NCBI GenBank assembly: GCA_030630445.1
Contig: DAOVNC010000011.1
Location: forward strand, 1-19,375
DNA from: Kiritimatiellales bacterium
Lineage (GTDB): Bacteria; Verrucomicrobiota; Kiritimatiellia; Kiritimatiellales; Pontiellaceae
Reading direction: 5' to 3'
Length of the DNA: 19,375 bases
Shown: positions 13,527-19,375 of the stretch, piece after piece
Layout of the letters: each line of letters begins with the position of its first letter
Position numbering within the stretch: position 1 is the stretch's first letter
The notes under the pieces: model-generated
Seen by the model: the letters and a program-made list of their open reading frames with translations, nothing else
Database searches by the model: none
Told to the model about the DNA's origin: nothing
Position numbers and translations under genes: made by a program

Positions 13527-13574
13527 CGAGTGATGGTTGAGGCGTGACTTGTTGCCTCACGTTTCATTCGTCAC
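13523..13574. repeat. 7-nt-period repeat with inverted arm between pdxJ and nnr
   Basis: On the plus strand TGA recurs at 13524 (the pdxJ stop), 13531, 13538 and 13545, exactly every 7 nt, in GTGA/ATGA/TTGA units. After a short centre, TCA (TGA on the minus strand) recurs at 13557, 13564 and 13571, again every 7 nt. The two halves are imperfect inverted copies and fill the whole gap. Confidence 0.82.
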
Positions 13575-13588
13575 GAAAAGAAGGCTTC

Positions 13589-15076
13589 ATGAAAGTTGTT
13601 GCTTCCAGTGAAATGCGTGAATTGGATCGCCGTACGATCGAGGACGGTATTCCCGGTGAAGAACTCATGCTAACTGCGGGCGAGGGACTGGCCGACGCCA
13701 TCCGCCTCCTGGCTTCCAATCATCAACTGTCCGATTCCCCCGTGCTGTTTGTCGCCGGATGCGGCAACAACGGTGGCGATGCATTCGTCGCCGCCCGTTG
13801 CCTTCACGAAGACGACTGGCCCGTCGAATGCTGGCTCGCCGGATCCGAGAGCAAGCTGAAGGGCGACGCGCTGACCCATTTTAAGCGGATGAAAAAAGCC
13901 AACGTTCCATTCCATGCTTTGGAAGACCCCGGGCAGTGGAAACATGCTACCGCCTGCGGAACCGACGCTGAAATCATCGTCGACGGCCTGCTCGGCACCG
14001 GTGCCTCCGGCGAGCCGCGCGGCGTCATTGCCGATGCCATTCATTTTATCGACTCCAATGCGGATCGCGCGCTCGTCGTCGCCATCGATATTCCTTCCGC
14101 CATGGCCGTCCGCGCCGACCTTACCGTCACCATGGGGCTTCCAAAAACGGATCTTGTGCAATCCGAAAACATCGACTTCATCGGAAATATCGAAGTGGTC
14201 GATATCGGCATTCCCAGGGAATTCATCGAAGAAGCCGAAAGCGATCCGGACATGGAATTGATCCATCCCTCCGACTTTGCGCCGCTCTTCCCTCGCCGCC
14301 CGCGCGATACGCACAAGGGCGCATACGGCCATGTGCTTTGCATCGGCGGAACCAAGGGGTTCAGCGGAGCCATCACCATGGCTGCCCACGCCGCCGCCCG
14401 TTCCGGAGCGGGGCTTGTATCTGCGCTTGTTCCCGAAAATATCCACGCCCTCGTTGCGCCTGCCGTTCCGGAAATCATGGTGCACTCCAGCATGCCGGAG
14501 GGGAAGTGGACGGCGATCCTGGCCGGGCCCGGTATGGGGCGCACGGCCACCGCGCGCGAACAAATTCTCCAGCTTCTTGAAACGTCCCGCGTTCCGCTTG
14601 TTCTCGATGCCGATGCCATCACCGTTTTGGCGGATCACATTGAAGCGATTTCTTCCGCCCAGTGCCCGGTGGTTCTGACCCCGCATCCCGGCGAGTTTGC
14701 CACATTGTTTGGCCTGAAGGTAGGGGATGTCCAGGAGGATCGGTTTGGCTTGGCCAAGATGGCCGCCGTCAAGCTGGGTGCGACCGTGGTGCTCAAAGGA
14801 GCCGGAACCCTCGTGGCCGCACCCGAACATCCGCTGGCGATTAATTTGACCGGCAACCCCGGCATGGCCTCGGGCGGATCGGGCGATGTGCTGGCAGGAA
14901 TTATCGCAGGCCTCGCAGGGCAGGGGATTCCTCCGTTCGAAGCTGCCTGCGCCGCTGTCTGGCTCCATGGCCGCGCCGGCGATCTCGCCGCCGCCGAAAA
15001 ATCGCAGGCCTCCCTCATCGCCCCCGACCTCATCGAAAAGCTTCCCGAAGCCTTTCGCGCGGTCTCGTGCCGTTAG
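13589..15076 (+). CDS. nnr: Bifunctional NAD(P)H-hydrate epimerase/dehydratase
   Basis: This metabolite-repair enzyme (495 residues) restores NAD(P)H from its hydrated, damaged form NAD(P)HX. The N-terminal YjeF-like domain (about 1-215) epimerises the R and S forms and has GNNGGD at 59-64. The C-terminal ribokinase-like domain (about 225-495) is the ADP/ATP-dependent dehydratase, with KGAYGHVLCIGG (243-254), TPHPGEF (364-370) and NPGMASGGSGDVLAG (423-437). An oddity: in the epimerase domain DIPS (167-170) passes straight to AMAVRADLTVTMG. The usual loop of about a dozen residues starting PSG and containing the xTG element is missing. The start at 13589 has AGAAGG upstream; an earlier GTG at 13544 lies in the repeat tract. 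The pairing with pdxJ is common. Confidence 0.93.
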   Translation: MKVVASSEMRELDRRTIEDGIPGEELMLTAGEGLADAIRLLASNHQLSDSPVLFVAGCGNNGGDAFVAARCLHEDDWPVECWLAGSESKLKGDALTHFKRMKKANVPFHALEDPGQWKHATACGTDAEIIVDGLLGTGASGEPRGVIADAIHFIDSNADRALVVAIDIPSAMAVRADLTVTMGLPKTDLVQSENIDFIGNIEVVDIGIPREFIEEAESDPDMELIHPSDFAPLFPRRPRDTHKGAYGHVLCIGGTKGFSGAITMAAHAAARSGAGLVSALVPENIHALVAPAVPEIMVHSSMPEGKWTAILAGPGMGRTATAREQILQLLETSRVPLVLDADAITVLADHIEAISSAQCPVVLTPHPGEFATLFGLKVGDVQEDRFGLAKMAAVKLGATVVLKGAGTLVAAPEHPLAINLTGNPGMASGGSGDVLAGIIAGLAGQGIPPFEAACAAVWLHGRAGDLAAAEKSQASLIAPDLIEKLPEAFRAVSCR

Positions 15077-15115
15077 GCCAAGCGCGGGTTTTCTAAAAAG
15101 CAGAAGGAGATCGTG

Positions 15116-17032
15116 ATGAACATGGGAAAGAGATTTTTGGTTTGGGTTTCGGTCTTTGTTTTGTTTGTGGTGCAGGGTGCCGAAGCAAAATCGCCGGCCC
15201 ATGTTTTGCAATCGCCGAATAAAGAACTTGCGCTCCGGGTGGATTTTTCGGATGGAACTTTGAGCTATGCGCTGTCGTGGCAGGGAAAGCCGGTCCTTGC
15301 GCCTTCCGGGATGGGGGTCGAAATGGAATCGGGCGACAACGCCCCGTGGAAAATCAAGAGCGTCAAGAGAAGAACCATCGACGAACGATGGAAACCGGTG
15401 GTCGGAAAGCGCAACGTCGTGGAAAATCGGTGCAACGAAATGACGGTTTCGCTGGCGCGTCCGTCTAAAACGATGCCGCAGATGGATGTAGTGTTCCGTG
15501 CCTACGACGGGGGCGTTGCTTTTCGCTATGTGCTCAAGGGCAAGGAAGGAAGGCAGCTGGTCGTTGCCAAAGAGCTCTCCGAGCTTAACTTTACCTCCGA
15601 CCTCCAGGCATGGAGCTATGCCGGGGAACGACGCCCGCTCGGCCCCGAAAAAATCTTGGCGATAAGGGGGAAACGCAAGTATCCAGTGGTGATGAAGGGC
15701 GATGGGGGCTATTGGCTTGTTGTCACAGAAGCGGCGTTGAGCGGGGTCGACAACTTCGACCTCTCCTTTTCGGGAGGTAAAACCGTAGCCCGCGTGCATA
15801 TGGACCGCAGCCGGGTGGAGGCACCTGCGACCCTGCCCTGGCGCGTGATTATGCTCTCGGATAATCCGGCGGCGTTCGTCGATTCGGATATGCTGGCGAA
15901 CCTTAGCCCGGAACCTTCCGGTGATTTCTCATGGGTCAAGCCCGGGGTTTCGTTGTGGGACTGGCGGGCGTGGGGGCACAAGGCAAAAGATGGATTCTGC
16001 TACGATCTGGAGATTGAATCGTGGAAGCGGTTCATCGATTTTGCCGGGGAAATGGAGATCCCGTATTTGTTGCTGGATGCCAACTGGTATGGCCCTGAGC
16101 ATTCCGACCTCTCCGATCCTTTCAAGGGCGGCAAGGCGGCCCAGGTGCGCGAAGCCCTCGACTATGGCCATGAAAAAGGCGTGGGGCTGATTCTCTACCT
16201 GAACGACCAAGCTTCCGTGAATTTCAATATCGAGAAAATCGCAAAAGCCTACGCCGACTGGGGCGCAGTCGGCATCAAGTATGGATTCATGCGCGGGGGG
16301 AACCAGCAAAAGGTCTGCAAGACGGAGCGGGTGGTCAAGGCCTGTGCGCAAAACAAGCTGCTCGTCAATTTCCACGACGGCCCCATCCCGCCGACCGGCC
16401 ACGAACGCACCTGGCCAAACTGGAACACCCGCGAATATATCCACGCCCAATCGGACGCCAAACGAACGCACGCTCCCGGCGATTTTGTTTTGATGGCCTA
16501 CCTCAACACCATTGCCGGCCCCGTGGATGGGAACCACGGCATGTTCGACCACGAAAAGTCGGTGGCCGAACGCCCCAGAATGTTTGCGGAACTATACTCG
16601 ACCATCGTCGCCGAGGCGGCGAGGACGTTGATCCTCTATTCCGGCCTGACTGTTATTCCCGATTCGCCCGATTCCTACCGGGAGCATCTGGAGCTGTTCA
16701 GGTTTATCGCGGCGCAGAAGCAACCATGGCGACAGAGCCGCACGCTTTCCGGCGAATTCGGCCAGTGGATCACCACCATGCGACAGGCTCGGGACGGGGT
16801 TTTCCTAGTGGCCTCCGCTACGGACGAAAATGCACGCACCATTGAAATCCCGCTGGATTTCCTTGGCTCGGGAAGCTACGACGCGGTGGTCTATGAAGAT
16901 GCACCGGATGCGCACTACAAAACCAATCGCGATGCCTACAAAATTCGGCATAAAACCGTCATCTCCACCGACGTGATCCAAGCAAACCTCGCCCCCGGCG
17001 GCGGGCTCTGCATGATTATTCGTGAAAAGTGA
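15116..17032 (+). CDS. Glycoside hydrolase family 97 protein (secreted)
   Basis: This is a secreted or periplasmic enzyme predicted to cleave alpha-linked sugars (family 97 holds alpha-glucosidases and alpha-galactosidases). It has 638 residues. The signal peptide ends about residue 24 (GAEA). Then come an N-terminal beta-sandwich (about 28-270), a TIM barrel (about 275-540) and a small C-terminal beta domain. Family markers are SPNKELAL, FRAYDGGVAFRY, LLLDANWYG, LLVNFHDGPIPPTGHERTWPN and NTREYIHAQ. Glu440 in TREY corresponds to a conserved catalytic acid. At 387-391 the sequence is IKYGF; retaining members carry their nucleophile Asp where Gly390 is, so this protein is not a standard retaining enzyme. 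The start at 15116 has GGAG 6 nt upstream. The stop codon TGA (17030-17032) and the last codons lie inside a 7-nt repeat tract. Confidence 0.88.
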   Translation: MNMGKRFLVWVSVFVLFVVQGAEAKSPAHVLQSPNKELALRVDFSDGTLSYALSWQGKPVLAPSGMGVEMESGDNAPWKIKSVKRRTIDERWKPVVGKRNVVENRCNEMTVSLARPSKTMPQMDVVFRAYDGGVAFRYVLKGKEGRQLVVAKELSELNFTSDLQAWSYAGERRPLGPEKILAIRGKRKYPVVMKGDGGYWLVVTEAALSGVDNFDLSFSGGKTVARVHMDRSRVEAPATLPWRVIMLSDNPAAFVDSDMLANLSPEPSGDFSWVKPGVSLWDWRAWGHKAKDGFCYDLEIESWKRFIDFAGEMEIPYLLLDANWYGPEHSDLSDPFKGGKAAQVREALDYGHEKGVGLILYLNDQASVNFNIEKIAKAYADWGAVGIKYGFMRGGNQQKVCKTERVVKACAQNKLLVNFHDGPIPPTGHERTWPNWNTREYIHAQSDAKRTHAPGDFVLMAYLNTIAGPVDGNHGMFDHEKSVAERPRMFAELYSTIVAEAARTLILYSGLTVIPDSPDSYREHLELFRFIAAQKQPWRQSRTLSGEFGQWITTMRQARDGVFLVASATDENARTIEIPLDFLGSGSYDAVVYEDAPDAHYKTNRDAYKIRHKTVISTDVIQANLAPGGGLCMIIREK

Positions 17033-17056
17033 AAAGTGATGAGTGATGCGTGATTT
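17022..17056 (+). repeat. Five 7-nt repeats (GTGAnnn) at the end of the GH97 gene
   Basis: The heptads are GTGAAAA, GTGAAAA, GTGATGA, GTGATGC, GTGATTT. TGA recurs at 17023, 17030 (the stop codon), 17037, 17044 and 17051. The tract starts inside the coding sequence, so the last residues (EK) are repeat-encoded. Confidence 0.88.
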
Positions 17057-17095
17057 TCCTTTACTGGGTTTTAACCATGCGGAAAATTTTCACGC
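17048..17095. terminator. Bulged hairpin between convergent GH97 and pfk genes
   Basis: GCGTGATTTTCC (17048-17059) pairs with GGAAAATTTTCACGC (17081-17095), leaving a 3-nt bulge. A small GGTT-TT-AACC stem lies in the loop (17067-17076). The left arm is made of the last heptad repeats; the right arm overlaps the stop codon of the minus-strand gene (17090-17092). It is a candidate bidirectional terminator, though without a clear T tract beyond the stem. Confidence 0.5.
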
Positions 17096-18388
17096 CTCGC
17101 GCATTACGGCTGGCTGATGCGTGGCTTGGAGAACGGTCTGCCAGAACCAGCTTTGCGGATCGATGGTTTTGCGCGCGCCGATCATGGGGATTGGCAGGTG
17201 CACGAGCCGGTCGTGGTGTAGCCCAACAATCAGGTTGGTCTTCCCGGCCATCGCCGCATGCACGGCATTGCTGCCGAGCCGCAGGCAATACATCGAGTCG
17301 TTGGCATTGGCGCGGCGGCTGCGAATATTGTAGCTCGGGTCGAAATACTTGACATTCACTTCCGTGCCATCCGCCTTGAAGGCGGTTTTTATTTCGTCCT
17401 TCAGCAGAAGTCCGATGTCGTTGAGGTTCTTGTTGCCGGACTTGTTGTTGCCAAGATGGGCTTCGAACAGATTCTGCCCCGCGCCCTCGGCCACAACGAC
17501 CACGGCGTGCTCTTTGCTGCGCAGGCGGTTCTTGAGGTGGGTCAGGAATCCATTTTCCCCGTGGAGATCGAACGGCACTTCCGGCACCAGGCAAAAGTTC
17601 ACATTGCTGTTGGCCAGCGCCGCGCTGGCGGCGATCCAACCGGACTCGCGGCCCATCAGCCGGACAAGCCCGACGCCGTTGCGATAGGCCTTGGCTTCGG
17701 AATGCGCGTTGGTAATAATATCCCAGGTGGCTTCAACCGCGGTTTCGAAACCGAAGGAGCGCTGGATCAGGCTAACGTCGTTGTCGATCGTTTTTGGAAT
17801 GCCAACCACGGCAATCGGCAGGTTGCGCTTCTTGACGCCTTCGACAATGTCACGCGCCCCGCGCTGCGTCCCGTCGCCGCCGATCGTGAAGAGAATATTC
17901 ACGCCGTAGTGAAGCAGTGTATCGATAATCTCGTCGGTGTCCTGCGCGCCGCGCGACGACTTCAGGATCGTGCCGCCCTTTTCGTGGATCTCGTCGGTGT
18001 TGTCGGTGGTGAGTTCGATGGGATAGTGGTAGTACTTCGCCACCAAACCTTCGTAGCCATACTTGAAACCGAGCACGCGTTTGACGCCATAGCTTTCGAG
18101 ACTGCAAAACGTCAGCGCGCGGATCACGTCGTTGAGTCCCGGGCAAAGCCCGCCGCAGGTCACAATGCCTACCGTAACCTCTTCAGGATTGAAAAACAGC
18201 TTTTCCCGCGGGCCGGCCAATTCGAAATATTCAATATCTTCAATATTTTCGAGAGTGGAAAGATCCTGGGTGCGGTCGTTGCAGGCAATCGCTTCGCCGT
18301 TGTAGAAGCGGTTGATCTGCCCCTTGAGTGGCGAGGTGAGCGTGGGATTTCCAAGGACGTCGGTTCGGATGATTTTCGGAGTGCTCAT
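17090..18388 (-). CDS. ATP-type 6-phosphofructokinase
   Basis: The enzyme phosphorylates fructose 6-phosphate to the 1,6-bisphosphate, the committing step of glycolysis. It has 432 residues, longer than the 320-residue E. coli enzyme; about 70 extra residues precede the first nucleotide-binding motif. Motifs in order are GIVTCGGLCPGLN (74-86), the GGDGTQRGA loop (170-178), GIPKTIDND (196-204) and MGRESG (245-250). Gly in GGDGT, rather than the Asp of pyrophosphate-dependent enzymes (GGDD), argues for ATP. The overall form matches the long plant and trypanosome-type PFK branch also found in PVC and spirochete bacteria. GGAG lies 6 nt before the ATG. It begins 12 nt after the pheS stop, so it is probably co-transcribed with pheS. 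ATP use is inferred from the motif alone. Confidence 0.92.
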   Translation of the reverse strand: MSTPKIIRTDVLGNPTLTSPLKGQINRFYNGEAIACNDRTQDLSTLENIEDIEYFELAGPREKLFFNPEEVTVGIVTCGGLCPGLNDVIRALTFCSLESYGVKRVLGFKYGYEGLVAKYYHYPIELTTDNTDEIHEKGGTILKSSRGAQDTDEIIDTLLHYGVNILFTIGGDGTQRGARDIVEGVKKRNLPIAVVGIPKTIDNDVSLIQRSFGFETAVEATWDIITNAHSEAKAYRNGVGLVRLMGRESGWIAASAALANSNVNFCLVPEVPFDLHGENGFLTHLKNRLRSKEHAVVVVAEGAGQNLFEAHLGNNKSGNKNLNDIGLLLKDEIKTAFKADGTEVNVKYFDPSYNIRSRRANANDSMYCLRLGSNAVHAAMAGKTNLIVGLHHDRLVHLPIPMIGARKTIDPQSWFWQTVLQATHQPAVMREA

Positions 18389-18400
18389 GGGTTGCTCCTG

Positions 18401-19375
18401 CTAGAATTGGGAAAGGAACCGCACGTCGTTCTCGTACAGGTTCCGGATGTCGTGGATGCCAAAAAGAATCATGGTGATGCGCTCAATCCCCATGCCGAAG
18501 GCAAAGCCGCTGACGGCCGATGAATCGTAGCCCACGGAATTGAATACGTTGGGATCGACCATGCCCGCGCCGAGAATCTCGATCCATCCGCTCTTCTTGC
18601 AGACGCGGCAACCCTTTCCATTGCAGACGTGGCAGGTGAAATCCACCTCCACGCTCGGCTCTGTGAACGGGAAAAAGTGCGGGCGGAAGCGGATCTTCAC
18701 ATCCGGCCCCATCAGCTCGCGGGCAAAATAGGAAAGCGTACCCTTTAAGTCGGCCAGCGAAACAAGCTCGTCCACATACAGCCCCTCCACCTGATGGAAG
18801 TTTGCGCTATGTGTCGCATCCGGCGTGTCGCGGCGGTAGCAGCGGCCGGGGGAAATAATGCGTACCGGCGGCTTGTGCTCCATCATATAGCGCACCTGCA
18901 CCGGCGAGGTGTGGCAGCGCAGCAACTCGCCGTTCTCCAGATAGAACGTATCCTGCTCGTCGCGTGACGGATGGTCGGCCGGCGTGTTGAGCGCGTCAAA
19001 GTTGTTCCAGACGGTTTCGACATCCGGACCGTCGGCCACGGTGAATCCGAGTGTTTGGAAAATCTGGGTGATGCGGTCTGTAATCTGCGTGATCGGATGG
19101 CGCGTGCCCAGTCCTTGCCACTGGCCCGGCTGGGTCAGGTCGAAACCGGCTCCACCCGTTGCTCCGCCGCCCGCAAACTCCGCCTGTTTTTGCTTAATCA
19201 GTTCCGTTAGTTCGTTCTTCAGCTCGTTGACGGTTTTCCCGAACATTGGCTTTTCATCCTTCGCAACGTTTTTAAGCTCCTGCATCACTTTTGGTAATAG
19301 CCCCTTGCGACCGAGATAGTCGATGCGCACCTGCTCGATCGCCGCCGCATCCGTTGCCGCCTGTGCCTCGCCAAG
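18401..19375 (-). CDS. pheS: Phenylalanine--tRNA ligase alpha subunit (5' end outside window)
   Basis: This is the alpha subunit of the alpha2-beta2 enzyme that charges tRNA-Phe in the cytoplasm. 324 residues are visible. The frame stays open to the window edge (LGEAQAATDAAAIEQVRIDYLGRKG reads on from outside, in two parts), so the true start is beyond 19375; GTG at 19330 is not the start. The N-terminal coiled-coil region is followed by the class II catalytic core with HPITQITDRI, the DEQDTFYLE motif, SPGRCYRRDTPDATHSANFHQ (motif 2 region), FRPHFFPFTEPSVEVD, a CHVCNGKGCRVC cysteine cluster, and motif 3 GFAFGMGIERI. It ends RFLSQF, as expected. pheT does not follow; a phosphofructokinase gene starts 12 nt downstream. 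Confidence 0.96.
   Translation of the reverse strand, partial: LGEAQAATDAAAIEQVRIDYLGRKGLLPKVMQELKNVAKDEKPMFGKTVNELKNELTELIKQKQAEFAGGGATGGAGFDLTQPGQWQGLGTRHPITQITDRITQIFQTLGFTVADGPDVETVWNNFDALNTPADHPSRDEQDTFYLENGELLRCHTSPVQVRYMMEHKPPVRIISPGRCYRRDTPDATHSANFHQVEGLYVDELVSLADLKGTLSYFARELMGPDVKIRFRPHFFPFTEPSVEVDFTCHVCNGKGCRVCKKSGWIEILGAGMVDPNVFNSVGYDSSAVSGFAFGMGIERITMILFGIHDIRNLYENDVRFLSQF

Noticed and set aside
13544..13588. GTG start for nnr at 13544
   Set aside because: It would place the N-terminus inside the heptad repeat; ATG 13589 has a ribosome site and begins the conserved domain.
13670..15799. Very long minus-strand open frame (709 codons) opposite nnr and the GH97 gene
   Set aside because: It lies antisense across two well-supported genes and has low-complexity His/Arg/Gly composition. 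It is best explained as a shadow of GC-rich codon use on the plus strand.
8414..17056. The short tandem repeats as a CRISPR array
   Set aside because: Units are 7 nt, contiguous and degenerate, with no spacers and no cas genes.
17258..18523. Long plus-strand open frame (421 codons) opposite the phosphofructokinase gene
   Set aside because: It mirrors PFK, whose motifs are unmistakable on the minus strand, and has no recognisable domain or ribosome site.

Overview
The window is a bacterial chromosome segment. The gene content fits the PVC superphylum: a PEP-CTERM surface protein, a GH97 glycosidase, a complete Tol-Pal set, outer-membrane beta-barrels and a eukaryote/Bacteroidetes-type ketol-acid reductoisomerase. 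A marine Kiritimatiellota lineage (Pontiella-like) is my best guess. This is inference from gene style; no rRNA or other marker is present to settle it. No tRNA, rRNA, CRISPR array or intact mobile element was found.

Left end (1-1370): two tandem GC-rich hairpins, resembling a REP-type dispersed repeat, abut a 5'-truncated gene for a repeat-containing surface protein (about 165-689). A PEP-CTERM protein gene (721-1311) and a strong terminator follow. Next comes a structured non-coding gap of about 480 nt (1370-1853) with two long-range inverted repeats.

Minus-strand block (1794-7457), in order of transcription: ilvC; an unrecognised outer-membrane beta-barrel; a DUF485 (YjcH-like) small membrane protein overlapping by 1 nt an ActP-like Na+/solute symporter with an enlarged loop; and an OprD-like porin. 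The last three could form one uptake route, with the porin crossing the outer membrane and the DUF485/SSS pair crossing the inner membrane, probably for a small carboxylate. Strong hairpins lie between symporter and porin and between ilvC and the barrel gene, directly in front of the next gene's ribosome binding site.

Plus-strand block (7659-17032): tolQ-tolR-tolA/tonB-tolB-pal encode the envelope-spanning Tol-Pal machine. A terminator follows whose U-tract touches the start codon of a membrane protein with two degenerate GGDEF domains. Then come pdxJ, a bifunctional NAD(P)HX epimerase/dehydratase with a shortened epimerase loop, and a secreted GH97 glycoside hydrolase.

Right end (17090-19375, minus strand): pheS (5' end outside the window) is followed 12 nt downstream by an ATP-type phosphofructokinase, convergent with the GH97 gene.

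The most unusual pattern is non-coding. Four gaps in the plus-strand block (8414-8448, 12670-12704, 13523-13549, 17022-17056) carry different degenerate tandem repeats with the same 7-nt period. Each starts at, or within 5 nt of, the stop codon of the gene before it. In three of the four, TGA recurs exactly every 7 nt and so falls in all three frames. Three of the four are paired with an inverted downstream arm.
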